64,000 bases of DNA from Onchidella celtica. Its lineage: Eukaryota; Mollusca; Gastropoda; Systellommatophora; Onchidiidae. The DNA lies in the NCBI GenBank assembly GCA_963931925.1, contig OZ007570.1:67795714-67859713 (forward strand), in the 5' to 3' direction. Below the pieces are notes generated by a model, which saw only the letters and a list, made by a program, of their open reading frames with translations, did no database searches and was not told the origin of the DNA. Positions 46,629 to 57,990 of the stretch are shown piece by piece; the first letter of the stretch is position 1, and every line of letters starts with the position of its first letter. Made by a program: the position numbers and the translations under genes.

Positions 46629-46853
46629 ATGAACCGACGGGAATATCCCTCGGGTGCTCAAAAGCGAAAATTAGCGAAACAAAATGAAGAGGGAATGAAA
46701 AAAAATCCGAAAATAGATGCCTTTTTTAAGCAACCCCCAAAATGGATGAGCTTGGTAATGCCAGTGATTGTGTCAACCCCAGGCCAGTGTCAGATCAAAG
46801 TCCAACTTTAGAACCTGGACCAAGCATGCAACAAGAGGAATCAAAATCCACCG
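46629..46853 (+). pseudogene. hAT transposase, exon 1 with a 1-nt frame slip
   Basis: ATG 46629 opens MNRREYPSGAQKRKLAKQ...IDAFFKQPP, the basic start typical of ZMYM/DUF4371-type hAT proteins. Around the homopolymer cccccaaaa (46733-46742) the frame appears to lose one base: the first frame stops at 46811, while the neighbouring frame stays open (MDELGNASDC...QQEESKST) to donor gtaagt at 46854. Exon 1 ends one base into a codon, which joins in phase with exon 2. The slip may be a true mutation, an assembly error, or hide a different splice site. Confidence 0.65.
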
Positions 46854-46860
46854 GTAAGTA

Positions 46861-47296
46861 GCCAAGATCTCGATCTAGATCAAGATTAGATCTAGATATA
46901 TCTAGACGTCTAGATCTAAATCTATACATGTATCTAGCTTTCTCTTGACTTAAATTCTAGTGCATGTAATTATTGAGTTGCCAGCAAAGAGACGGCAAAA
47001 ATTTTGGTATAGATCTAGATCTATATTTAGAATTCTCTGAAAACACTGTGATCTTCCAGCCCAGCAAATTACGAGCACGAGATCTAGTAGTGCCGGTGTT
47101 GTTGCTATTGCTGCTGTTGTTGTTATTGTTGTTGTTGTTTTGTTGTGTTTTCATTTTTTTAAGTTATTGTCTTTCCAATCGTAACGTAAATGTAACGTAT
47201 ATCACAACAAAGTATGAATTAGAAAACTAGATCTATCTATATCTATATCTAGTGATATAAGTCACTATTTCTTTCTTTATCTCACATTTTTTTCAG
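46861..47296 (+). other. Intron of the hAT transposase
   Basis: 436-nt region between donor at 46854 and acceptor 'tttcag' at 47296, rich in agatct/gatcta repeats and a (TTG)n run near 47100-47145. Confidence 0.65.
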
Positions 47297-49506
47297 GTCA
47301 CACGAAAGAAGGTAGTATAGAACTACATGTACCAGAAATAGATCTATTAACATTGGACTACCAAACTGACAAGGGTCATTTTGCCGATGATCTAACCGAT
47401 GATATGAAACATTTCATCGTTCAACATGGACTTTGTCGCCCGAAAGGGCCATTTCCAAGGAATACACAAAATAGAAGCTTTTCTTCTTATTTCTATGGGG
47501 AAGATTCTACACAGTTCTCACATTCTTCTAATACATGGCTTTGCTATTCACAAATACAAGATGTAGCTTATTGCCATTTCTGTTGGCTTTTTTCCCCCGA
47601 CCACCGAAAGTTCGACACTCGGGATTGGCAAGGTTTGTCTAAAAAAGTCAAAGAGCATGCACTATCAGGAGCCCACATTCAAGCCTGCATAGTTGGAAAC
47701 CATTGGAAACAACACAAAACAGTCGATCACAAGATCGATGCAAGTTTATCTGATGTGACTAGATTCTGGAGAGAGATTTTGAGAAGACTTGTTGAAATTA
47801 TTTTGACAAGAGCTAGAAATAACATCGCCCTGAGAGGAACGACTGATCAACTTGGTGCTATTTCAAATGGGAACTTTCTTTCACAGGTGGAACTGTTGGC
47901 CAAGTTTGATGTTTCTGTGAATACCCTAGTGAGCAAAAAGAAAGGGTCTACTAACTATTTAAGTCCACTTATTCAGAATGAACTTATTGGTATTTTAGCA
48001 TCAAGAGTGAGATTAGACATTTTAAATGAATTGAAAAGTGCCAGATTTTATTCCATCATCATGGACACCACCCAGGACAGTTCGAAAAAAGACCAAATGA
48101 GCTTAATTTTTCGATATGTATTAGTGGAGGACAGTGTCAAAGTTCATGAAGCTTTTATCAATTTCTATCATATCCACGACCAGACATCGGAGGGCCTACA
48201 AACAGCACTACTGTCGTTCCTAAAGGAGCATTCAATTGATTTAAAACACCGCAGAGGACAGGGCTATGACGGTGCTGCGAACATGTCCGGGTCATGCCAA
48301 AGTCTTCAAAAGAGGATTATTGACTCTCAAGCAAACGCATTTTACGTGCATTGTGCAGCGCATAACCTGAATTTAGTTGTCAACGACGCAGTGAAAGGAA
48401 TTGTAGAAGTCAGGATTTTTTTCGATATCATTCAGCAGCTGTACGTATTCTTCGGCCACAGCATCAACAGGTGGGACATTCTCGCTGAAATCACTTCTGA
48501 GTCGGAAAGTACACTGAAAACGTTAAACCCTACACGCTGGTCTGGAAGAGTCACCTCTTTAACTGCTCTGAGACTAAGATTTCCAGATGTTTTAAAAGCT
48601 CTCAGCAAGATTGCTCTCCAGAATACAAACAAGGACACGATTCATGAAGCTATATCACTGAGGAACAAGATGGAAAATTTTGACTTCATTGTGATTCTCA
48701 CAGTGCTCAGTGACGTTTTGTCCGACATCAATGTAGCATCAAAGCTGCTTCAAGCCAAAGATCTTGACTTATCAAAAGCTGTGTGTGAGCTGGATGCTGT
48801 GTTGTCCAAACTGAAGCAACATCGACAGGATTTCAGTTCATTTCTGGCGAGGAGTGAAGACACTGCTCGACGATGGTCCATACCCACAACATTCAAACAG
48901 AAGAGAAAGGCAGCAGTAAAGTTTGATGATGATATCGACCCGGAGAGAATCTTCAAAGTAAAAGTGTTCTATGGCATTTTGGATACTATGATCCTGCAGT
49001 TGGAGTCTCGCTTCACAGGAACAAAGAAAATCACCTTGCTATTCAAAGTCGTGAACCCACCATCGCTTCTCACTTTACAAGAAGTTGATATCAATACTGA
49101 AGTTGACAGGCTTGTTGAAGCGTACCCTGAAGACCTGTCTAAGGCACTAGCTACAGAGCTGGTTATGATGAAGACCTCTATGGGTGATAAACTAACAGGA
49201 TTGTCTTCTGTGCGACAGCTCGCAACCTGCCTGCTAGTAGATTATAAAGAGGTTGCTCCTAGCTTTCCCAACATCTGCGTTCTCCTGCGCATCTTCATGA
49301 CAATCCCTGTGACTGTTGCATCCGCGGAGAGGTCATTCAGTAAGCTGAAGATTATAAAAAACTATATGAGAACATCCATGAGCCAGGAACGCTTGCAAGG
49401 TTTGGCACTGCTCAGCATTGAAGCAGAGAGAGCAAGAAAACTAGACTACGAGCAAGTAATCAACGATTTCGCGGCCATGAAAGCAAGGAAAGCACCGATG
49501 GTTTAA
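47297..49506 (+). CDS. hAT transposase, exon 2 (DUF4371 / hAT C-terminal)
   Basis: Starts after the acceptor (47296); the first two bases complete a glycine codon, then HTKEGSIEL. Counting from the Leu codon at 47353, residues ~60-80 are a TTF-type zinc-finger remnant (WLCYSQIQDVAYCHFCWLF), then the DUF4371 region with the first catalytic-type aspartate in IMDTTQDSSKKDQ (~235), GYDGAANMSG (~302), HCAAHNLNL (~333), a conserved TRWSGR, and the C-terminal hAT dimerisation domain with TVASAERSFSKLKIIK (~652-667). Stop TAA 49504-49506. The full length of about 735 residues fits the family. It cuts and pastes the element ends in the nucleus. The exon is uninterrupted, so this copy looks young. Confidence 0.92.
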
Positions 49507-49671
49507 GGTAAGCATTATTTTATTTTTTATTTTGCTTCTGTTCATTTTACTGGTTTTTATTTTTAGTTTCAGTTGCTTGCATGGTTATTGATGCTTGGAT
49601 TCTTTTGTTATGTAGTTGCAGTTGTGTTCATTTTAATTTACTTTTATTTTCTTGTTTTTTGTTCAGGATAG

Positions 49672-49709
<38 letters not shown>

Positions 49710-50008
49710 AGTGGCGGCGGTGGTGGTGGTGGTGGTAGTGGTAGTGGTGGTGGTGATGGTGTGGTGGTGGTAAATATTGTTTTATCCACTAGATTATTCC
49801 GAATAAAATAATCCACTTGACGCGCCCCACGTTCCCTGCGTACCATATATATTTGGCTGTTTGGGTCACACGTCCTCAGCTCCGGTGCTACAGTATAAGC
49901 GAGTACATGTACATGTGTTGGGTGGGTAGGCCTATGCTTAGTCTGCGGAAGGGGGGCCCCGATAAGAAAGTTTGCGGGGGGGCCCCCGCTTGGCTAGTTA
50001 CGGCCCTG

Positions 50009-50228
50009 TCTTTAACGTGCGCAACGTGCACACGGGCCCTCGGAATTTTTCGTCCTTAGCAGAGAAGACTAGGAGCTCGATCCTACCTACCATAGGATCA
50101 GGGACAGGAAAAATAAAATTATGAGAAAAATTCCAATATTCCAACATGCCAGCACCGACCGGGATTCGAACCCGGTACCTGAAGCATGAGAAGCTAGCAT
50201 ATTGCCTCTAGACCACTGTGTCCCCCAC
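50009..50228 (-). mobile_element. SINE, tRNA-like 5' part, split by the hAT transposon
   Basis: Continuation of 45992-46146 after the target duplication. Minus strand has the B-box-like 'gggttcgaatcccgg' and the tRNA-like start 'ggggacacagtggtctagagg'. Confidence 0.85.
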
Positions 50229-50739
50229 AGGACGTGGCTGTGGTGTTGCTTGTCTTCGAATCACCATTACAATTACAGGGAAACAGTGTTAAGGATTAGA
50301 GGCTTCAAGATTATGTCAGGTGAAGAAAAACGATCGGGGCAGCCGTGGCGGGGGAGATGCTGGTGCCGAGGAAGATTGTGTGGACTAGAAAAGATATGAC
50401 CCGAGACGCAGAATACCGAAACGGACCATTCTTTCTTTCACTATATGTCCATAACTTGCGCGCGTATAAACATGGTGAGTACTACTCACAGTGCTCTGTG
50501 GTACTAGTCTTTTTTCTTTCAATAATGAAGGGGTATGGTGTGAACTGTTGCACTGTTGCCACAGATTAGACGCGCGCAAGTCCGAGGACGGAATTTGGCG
50601 AATTGAGCCGTCTCGGTACTCTGTGTCCTCGGGTAAGGCTGATGAATAGCAGAATGAATGAACAAAACTAGAGAACTGACTGAAATCTTCCCTAATCGTT
50701 GTTGTTCCTGATTTCAGTCAAATTCGGCGATGTTTTCTT
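50229..50739. other. No gene seen
   Basis: Non-coding flank. Confidence 0.4.
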
Positions 50740-51056
50740 CCCGTGTTGTTGTTGTTGTTGTCGTTGTTGTAGTTGTTGCTGCTGTTTTTATTGTTGTTTC
50801 TGTTGTGGTTGTGGTAGTGGTGGTGGTAGTGATGGCGTTATTGAAGGCGCCGGTACAGTAGAGATTAAAATGGTGATGGAGCAGATGTTGTTGAAGATGG
50901 TGGTGTTGGTAATGATGATGATGTGAAGTGGGGCGGTGTAGGAGGTGAAGATAATGGCATATTTGCTGTCCTTATTTATGTTGTTGTGGGTGTATGGCAG
51001 GTTGTTGTTGTTGTTGTTGTATCGATTTCTTATCACATCATTTTCAGCAGTTTTTC

Positions 51057-51098
<42 letters not shown>

Positions 51099-51171
51099 GT
51101 TTCTCTCTCTCCCCCTGTCTCTCTCTCTGTCGCTCTCTCTCTTTCTCTGTCTTTCTCTCTCTTTCTCTCTG

Positions 51172-51203
<32 letters not shown>

Positions 51204-51211
51204 CCTTTCTG

Positions 51212-51252
<41 letters not shown>

Positions 51253-51257
51253 TTCTG
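50740..51257. repeat. Simple repeats (TTG)n, (GGT)n and long (TC)n
   Basis: TTG/TGC triplets at 50742-50830 and 51001-51020, then an imperfect (TC)n block 51060-51256. Frames here are artefacts. Confidence 0.9.
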
Positions 51258-52680
51258 ATCAACTCGTTGTGTTGTAAGAAACGTTTTTTAACCTAGCATT
51301 TTCTTTCACTCTATTCCTGTCCACACTCCTCCTACCCTTCCCTCTCCTTCCCCCCTGTATTAGGAACGTCCCCCTCCCCTCTTCCACCCCCGCCGGCCTC
51401 TCCTCTTCTGTCAAGATTATGTACCTGTTCGCTACAGCCAGGATGTTTCTGTCTCCACGCTTGAATGGTTCTTATGGAAACACAAAATGGTCATTTTGCG
51501 AATAAAAACCGTCACGCACTGCCATGCATATTATGATAATAATAAATATGCAGGTTTCAGTGATCGTAATAGGGACTTGAGCCACATCCAAATTAACATC
51601 CCATCACCCCTGCATACAACAGAACAACTTGCAGGCCAAAGCTAACTGGCATCAATAGACAGGTTAAAGTGCAGCAGAAGACAGTTTTCCATGGTTTGGA
51701 GTTTGGCTGCATTGAAAGTCAACAAATATTTTGGGGGTAATTTTTTATTGGAAGGAAGCGGTTTACCAAATGAGATCGGCTGCAAACTAAAACTGACCAA
51801 TAGTGGCTTTGCTTAGGGGGTGGTTACTTTTTTTTATCACCATTGGAGAATTTGTCATGCGTCATTAAATGGGCGATTTCGTACAGTGCACTTAGTTTAT
51901 AGATTTCCATATTTCAAAGTACAATTTAGACTGCACCCATCGTAGTGTATCCAGTAATCTTGGTTGATTCACTCCTGTGACTATTCTGTTGTCTACGACA
52001 TCATCTACACAATAAACATGATGTTAATTTCTCATGTCCAAGCAAATTCTAAGACTTGAAAATTCGAACAGAATGAGGAATTCTGAGGCGAGAGTTTCTG
52101 TTTTATGTTTATGGACATTCTGAGACATTTCCTAGCACTGAAATGGAACATTCGCAACACTTTTGACATTATGTCTGTACCCACATTTTCTTGTTTGTAC
52201 CATGATGACTACATGCAGATGGAGTCAATGAAACGTGGGAAAATATGAAAACCGTGTAAACTTCATCCACATTTGGGTATGGGCCATTCAAAGTCAGAAT
52301 TTCCTAGGCATGCCAAAACGGACTTTTTTCTGGTTTATCCAAGTTGCTTCATTGTTCAGTTTCCGAAAATTTCTTGGACTGTTCAAAAGTATTGTGTGTG
52401 AAAACGACACAGATTTCCAATCTGACCACAAAAGGTTTCCATACAAGTACAGTGGTGGACATTTTTCAGTGCAAAAAGTCGGGAAAGATGACAATATAAA
52501 TGGCTAGGGAAAACGTGAGAAGAGTTATTATGAACAAGACAAGGCAACGCTTTATTTCACAATGGTCAGAAATGTTGGCATAATATCTTTGTTGGACTGA
52601 GAGTTACTTCGCCGAGTCCCTGACATACGCACAGGTTGACATACTGATGAACTCACTCTCCCCCAGGATCCCTGCCAAGA
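51258..52680. other. Upstream region of the secreted-protein exon, no gene seen
   Basis: Unique-looking AT-rich sequence; no coding exon supported. Confidence 0.4.
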
Positions 52681-53140
52681 TATAAATATACGTGACTGCT
52701 ACCTGTTGGATGCGCAAGTACAGCCGGAGGGTTCAGGCTTAAATTTAGCTGGAGAGCTGGTTTGGACAACATTTTAGCTCTGTCTTGATTACGCTCCGCA
52801 CCTTCTCTCAGCTGAGTTGGTTGGGAGTTTGTGACTGACTCCACCGACCAGGAAGCTCATTCACAGTTTGAGAACATAAACCTAAAATTATCTTAGCCCC
52901 CGGGGACCAAGCTCATTCAATCTTTCGTGATTTTTGTCGTGGGTCGCCACATTTGAGGAGCGGTCCCGCTAGCGGTGAGACCTTCTCTGTGTGTGTGCTC
53001 TGAGCTCAGGGAGAAAGTTGCCGTGAGCAGTGCAACCAAAGGGGGGAGCTCAAATCTTGACCTTCAGGAGTAAGGCTTAAGGCATAAGGTGAGATTTCCT
53101 AGAACCTGCACGACGTGCTAAAGGATCCACTGAGGACAGG
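52681..53140 (+). promoter_or_regulatory. Candidate promoter and 5' UTR of the secreted-protein gene
   Basis: TATAAATA at 52681-52688 lies 460 bp before the ATG. The region between is markedly richer in G+C than its surroundings, with no upstream ATG context judged decisive. An unseen 5' UTR intron is possible. Confidence 0.4.
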
Positions 53141-53217
53141 ATGAAGCCACACGTACTGCTGATCTTCACGGCTTGTGTCTGTGCAGCTTATGGCTGGGCA
53201 CGAGACATGAGGCACGG
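53141..53217 (+). CDS. First coding exon of a secreted or membrane protein (signal peptide)
   Basis: ATG at 53141 has A at -3 (gacaggATGa). The 25 complete codons read MKPHVLLIFTACVCAAYGWA then RDMRHG, a textbook signal peptide: short basic n-region, hydrophobic core VLLIFTACVCAA, cleavage likely after AYG. A consensus donor gtgagt begins at 53218, so the reading frame leaves the exon with two bases of a Gly codon. The upstream TATA-like box and the good donor support a real exon. I did not find exon 2 in the window and cannot name the protein. Confidence 0.55.
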
Positions 53218-53254
53218 GTGAGTGACTTATATTATTTCATTAGTGCTAACCCTG

Positions 53255-53870
53255 AGTCTACAATTACTCCCAATGTTAGTTTATTCATTAATTGTGAGTG
53301 TGCATGAGAAAACCCACAATATGTCGACAGAGCTGATTTTGAGAAAAACGGCTTTGAAGTGAAAATATGGGTCCGACACAAACTTCCAAATTGGCTGTTG
53401 TTTAGGGGACCGTGGCATGTTACAGGGTAAACTGTAGATGAGCAGTGAACACTACTCACCATGATCTCTATAAAGGCTTTGTAATTAGACTACGGTCTCC
53501 TAACAAGATCCAAAAACTTCCGACTTGGCTGTTGTTTGGGGGACCGTGGCACGTTACAGGATATTCTGTAGATGAGCAGTGAACATTACTCACTATGATC
53601 TCTATAACGGCTTAGTTATCAGACTACGGTCTCCTAACAGCAATCACTCCAATATTAATGGGTCAATTAGCTATTGCCACTTTTAGGATTAAATACCGTT
53701 TTCTCAAAATCTTGTTTTAGGGGGGTCACTGACTTCAATTTATCAGAAATGTCGTATCTTTTATTATGTGTGCAGAACTCAAAATGTCATGTTTGCGACT
53801 TATTGTGGGTTTTCTCATGCACACTCACAATTGATCTATTTGCTAACCCATGCAGGTTATGTCTAATTCA
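53255..53870. mobile_element. Composite foldback element in the following intron
   Basis: Outer arms around 'ttgtgagtgtgcatgagaaa' (53294) and its reverse complement (53806-53832) enclose two tandem ~130-bp units (about 53385-53512 and 53515-53643), each with 'ggctgttgttt', 'gaccgtggca', 'gatgagcagtgaaca' and 'gactacggtctcctaac'. Confidence 0.65.
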
Positions 53871-55232
53871 TCACCTTTTATTACAATTTCTCGTAAAAGA
53901 TGGAAAAAAAACCAGCACCAACAAAAACCTCCATGTTACTAAGCCCTCGCGTAAAAGACAGTAAGGAAACGCTACAATGAATCAGAAACGAAAAGGTGAA
54001 ACAACAACACTTGATTCTTTGTAAGGTTTCTTTACTGTTTCTTAGGCCGGGTTTTGTAACATGTAACTTTTCTTTCTTGGCCATATTTAATTTTAACTTG
54101 TTCCAAGCTTTGCTACCACCTCATAGATTTTCTGTGTGTATGTGTGTGTGTGTATATATACTTTGATATTTTGTCTTCCCATTCATGTATAAGGATTAAA
54201 TATGTATCCATACACAAGGCGAGCTGGAGAGAATTTGTATGACGTATAATTTTTTTGTACTTGTTTGTTTGTGTTATGGTTGGTATCATTCAATAAATCT
54301 TGGTAGAATCTCTACCGTTCCCACTGTGGACAGATGTCGAGATCCGAAAGTTCCTTTCAGTTTGAGATTTGGTATAGATCTAGTTTTTTCGTAACTGGCG
54401 TCCAGATTTCTAAACATTTGTCACCATCTTTACCCTCTAGTGATCGGCCGTAAAAATACTTTAAGCGTATCCAAAACATCTGAAACATGTAGAGCTAATA
54501 TAAAATAGTCAAAGAAATGTAAAAACATGAATATAGATATTTATCGCATAAAATTTATTTCTTGACAAATCACAAAGGTTAAAAAGAATTGTGAATTAGG
54601 CTAAAGGTCACGTGGTTTAACCCTTTGCTTGCCAAGGCTGGAAAGTCACCATTTTCAACTTCCTTGTTACTTTTAGATATGGTAACTACAGTCTTCTAAA
54701 ATTGTTGGTGTGAATCTAACATAATGAAACATTAATTTCTAAAAATAACTGTCACTTTTCTTAAATTTTATTGGCCCCGCTACAAATTGTAAGTCACGTC
54801 TGTACACTGCTGGCATTCAAAGTGTTAAATAAAGAACACCAGGCGTAAGAGGGTGAAGGCTTGGCAAAGACTTTTTTTTTTTTTTGGTCGTTTGTTGTTG
54901 TTGTGACTATTGTAACTTTACGCCAAGCTTCGTTGCCCTCCGCCGCCTTTCTGTGCTCATTCGATGTGTTATCTTCCAACAAGGCCTTCTCGTTCTGCAT
55001 TCAGATCTGAGGGCACAATCAATTCTATTTGCTCACAGTCTAAAAGCCTATACAACTCTGTTTGTTCCCCCTACCGAATAGGAGCAAGATTATCGTGTTT
55101 CGTAGTCAAGCTGCATATTTTGCCCATGAGAAATGTGACAATTTGTCTTGTTCATGGGCCAGAGATCTTTTACAACAACTGGGACAGATTTACCCTTGAG
55201 TTGTTGTTGTTTCTGTTGTTATTGGGACAGGC
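53871..55232. other. No gene seen
   Basis: AT-rich; a (TG)n(TA)n stretch is at 54134-54162. No exon matching the signal-peptide gene could be supported. Confidence 0.4.
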
Positions 55233-55810
55233 CAGTGGTTCTCAACTTTTTCGGACAATCAAATTCAGGCCCCAAATTGTCTTTCATTACCCCATGTTCG
55301 AATCCCAGCAAAGCTGGAGTAACCATTAAGCAAAATAAGCACGTGCTTAAGGCCTGTTTACACTGGTAGGTTTTAGGAATGGAAAAAAAAAAGGAATGTG
55401 GGACTGTGTGGGAAGAACTCTCCTGGCTTTCCGTCTTTTGTTTTCTGATTTCCCCCTTCGAAACATGACCAAGACAAACGATGCGCATCGTTTCTCATTC
55501 AGAAAACGGACCAGTGTAAACAAACACCGTTTCGAAGGGGGAAATCGGAAACCAAAAGACGGAAAGCCAGGAGAATTCTTCCCATACAGTCCCCCATTCC
55601 TTTTTTCTATTCCTAAAACCTACCAGTGTAAACAGGCCTTTAGGGCATCAAGGGGTAAGGGGCACCACAGAAATCATCTCTACTAAATATAGAAGCAGAT
55701 GTGCTACGCAACATTAGTTTTGAGGATTTGATCAAAGACTTCGCAGTTTTAAAAAAATGGAGAAGACCTTTCAAATAAAAATAAACTGTAAGCCTCTAAA
55801 GGGCTTAGTC
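55233..55810. repeat. hAT-like repeat(s) interrupted by a foldback element
   Basis: 'CAGTGGTTCTCAACTTTTT' at 55233 resembles a hAT-type terminus. 55318-55349 and 55642-55810 match the family at 22186-22512 and flank the foldback below. The right end 'gggcttagtccggcc' mirrors the family terminus. Confidence 0.5.
55350..55639. mobile_element. Harbinger-type foldback MITE with TTA duplication
   Basis: Ends aggcctgtttacactgg and ccagtgtaaacaggcct are exact inverted repeats; the arms extend about 45 bp with gaps. It is flanked by TTA on both sides (55347-55349 and 55640-55642), the 3-bp TWA target typical of PIF/Harbinger. Removing it joins two parts of the surrounding repeat as in its uninterrupted copy at 22186. 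Confidence 0.75.
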
Positions 55811-56303
55811 CGGCCGCGCACCCAAGCATGCAACCACAAGTACACAGAGTGCACCTGAACTTTGATGTTACATTTTTATAGCTTTATGTATGACACCAAA
55901 TTAGTAAACACGCAGGTGCACGTTGCTGCTCAATGGTTTTATAAATAGATGATCATGGTAAAAATACCCAAGGAGAAAAAAATGGAGGAAGAAAAATCAA
56001 AAGAAATTATGGGCGTTCTCTAGAAGATATAAATAATGTATTCAGATATTTTTGTGTAACACACACTCGCCTTTGTAGGCATTGTTAGTCCTCTGTTGTT
56101 CCGATACCCAGATAAGGAGGGAGATCATGTTGATGAGACAGATAAATGCAATGAGTTTGTAAGGCCTGGATTTGGTTGTGGCGACTGGGTTTATTTGTTG
56201 GTGGCGTGTACATTTTGTCCCCACTTTGAAAACATAATGACATCGAGACAGGTCAAAAAGTCTTGTCTCATGCTGAGATAAAATCCCCTTCCCCCTAGCC
56301 CTT
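55811..56303. other. No gene seen
   Basis: Non-coding sequence. Confidence 0.4.
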
Positions 56304-56815
56304 CATTCATTCATTCATTCATTCGTTCATTCGTTTATTCATTCATTCTTTCGTCTATTTACTCATTCATTCATTCATTCGTCTATTCATTCATTCATTC
56401 ATTCGACTATTTACGCATTCATTCATTCATTCATTCGTTCATTCATTTATTCTATCATTTATTCGTCTGTTTACTCATTCATTCATTCATTCATTCATTC
56501 ATTCATTCATTCATTCATTTTATCGTTCATTTTATCGTTCATTCGTCTATTTAGGCATTCGTTCATTCATTCATTCGTTCATTCATTTATTCTATCATTT
56601 ATTCGTCTATTTACTCATTTATTCGTCTATTTACCCATTCATTCATTCATTCATTCATTCATTCTATCGTACATTCGTCTATTTACTCATTCATTCGTTC
56701 ATTCTCTCGTTTATTCGCCTATTTACTCATTAATTCATTCTTCATTCATCCGTCTATTTACTCATTCATTCATTCATTCGCTTATTTACTCATTCATTAA
56801 TTCATTCAATCCTTC
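56304..56815 (+). repeat. (ATTC)n array with interspersed 'gtctatttactc' units
   Basis: Tetranucleotide ATTC array of about 510 bp; 'cgtctatttactcattc' recurs about eight times, giving a loose higher-order pattern. Confidence 0.9.
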
Positions 56816-57216
56816 ACCTGTCCAACTGCCCCTCCAACACTGGTGACAAACAGACAGCTTTGTGAGTAAACAAACACAGTCAGGTTCATGCATTTGACAC
56901 CCCCAGCAGCATTAAGTGACTCGGGCGATGTATCCTGTCCAGTCCGGCGTTTAAAGTTAGAGACCATCCCTAAAGTATCAATGGTTGATTGACTTGTTTT
57001 TTTTTACCCCCTCCCCTCCCCCTTTTCCCCTCTTCCCTTGTATGTTTTTCAAGCCCTTGGTTCAACCCCCCCCCCCCCCCACTTGTTTTTTTGTATGAGC
57101 CCACGGCCGTTACAATGTTTAATGTCCACGGTAGGGCCTTGAACACTGAATGATATTTTACAAGGTCGTCGACTGTGTCATTAGATAAAATAATTATAGT
57201 CCATAGTTTATTTTAA
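56816..57216. other. No gene seen
   Basis: C-rich runs at 57008-57035 and 57067-57080. The 9-bp direct repeat for the next element is at 57208-57216. Confidence 0.4.
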
Positions 57217-57393
57217 CGAAGTGCATATCCGTACAACATGTTGGGCACACAATTCGATGACGTGGGCTGGGGTAGCTCTACCTGATTGGCCTAAAATGTA
57301 AGCGCTCTTCTATGAATGAAGAAGATTCATTCACATTGTGTGTTCTACGTCATCGAATGGTGTGCACAACATGTTGCATGGATATGCGCTTCC
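57217..57393. mobile_element. Foldback MITE with 9-bp target duplication
   Basis: Left end cgaagtgcatatcc and right end ggatatgcgcttcc are inverted; arms share 'caacatgttg' and 'attcgatgacgt' for about 55 bp. Flanked by ttattttaa at 57208-57216 and 57394-57402, a perfect 9-bp duplication, compatible with a Mutator-like origin. Confidence 0.8.
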
Positions 57394-57402
57394 TTATTTT
57401 AA

Positions 57403-57970
57403 ATACATGTAATTCTGCATCCTTGCCCCCCCCCCCCCCGAAAAAAAGACTGTAGTAACTGAGAAGCGTACGTGCACTTTAGAGACCCCCGCCCTCCGTG
57501 CCCCCAAGTAAGCTTTTCATACACTGAGGGCAACACCCCCGCGCCCCCCCCCCCCAAAGCCGAGCGTGCTCACTGTGTGGATGTCCCTGAGCTTAGACTT
57601 TACTATGTAGTTTGTTGTCTCTATAGGAGACTTGTTAAGCTGATCACCCGATGAGTTACATGCCGTAACTTTGATGAGGAAAATATTTAGTTCCTCTCTT
57701 CCTCTTTCTATCTTGATGTCTCTCAAATTTCTGTCCAGTCTCCCTCTCCATGTCCTCACCCTTTTTTCTTTACATTTTCGTGTCAGTTTCCTAAAACCTT
57801 GTCCCGTTTCTTCCCTCATTCATGTACTTTCTTTCACTTTCTATTCTTCCCTTTCGTTTTTCGTTCGGTTGCCTACTTTCTTTCGTACTCCTCCTTCTGC
57901 ATTTCTCCTCCCTGCCCCCCCCCCTCCCCCCAACAAACAACAGCTTTTTAAAAAGGGCAAACAGTGAAAG
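57403..57970. other. No gene seen
   Basis: Poly(C) runs and CT-rich sequence (57690-57930). Confidence 0.45.
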
Positions 57971-57990
57971 CCTGAGGATTTACTGATCTT

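Larger units (their letters stand above)
46147..50008 (+). mobile_element. hAT DNA transposon, 3862 bp
   Basis: Starts cagggc and ends gccctg; flanked by a perfect 8-bp duplication tctttaac (46139-46146 and 50009-50016), the hallmark of hAT insertion. Joining the flanks across the element restores an uninterrupted SINE, as judged from the other copies. It encodes one transposase with a single intron. Both subterminal regions carry GGGGGCCCC-type palindromes, plausible transposase binding sites. A GA microsatellite (46262-46322) and TTG/GGT repeats (49673-49770) lie inside it. Confidence 0.92.
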
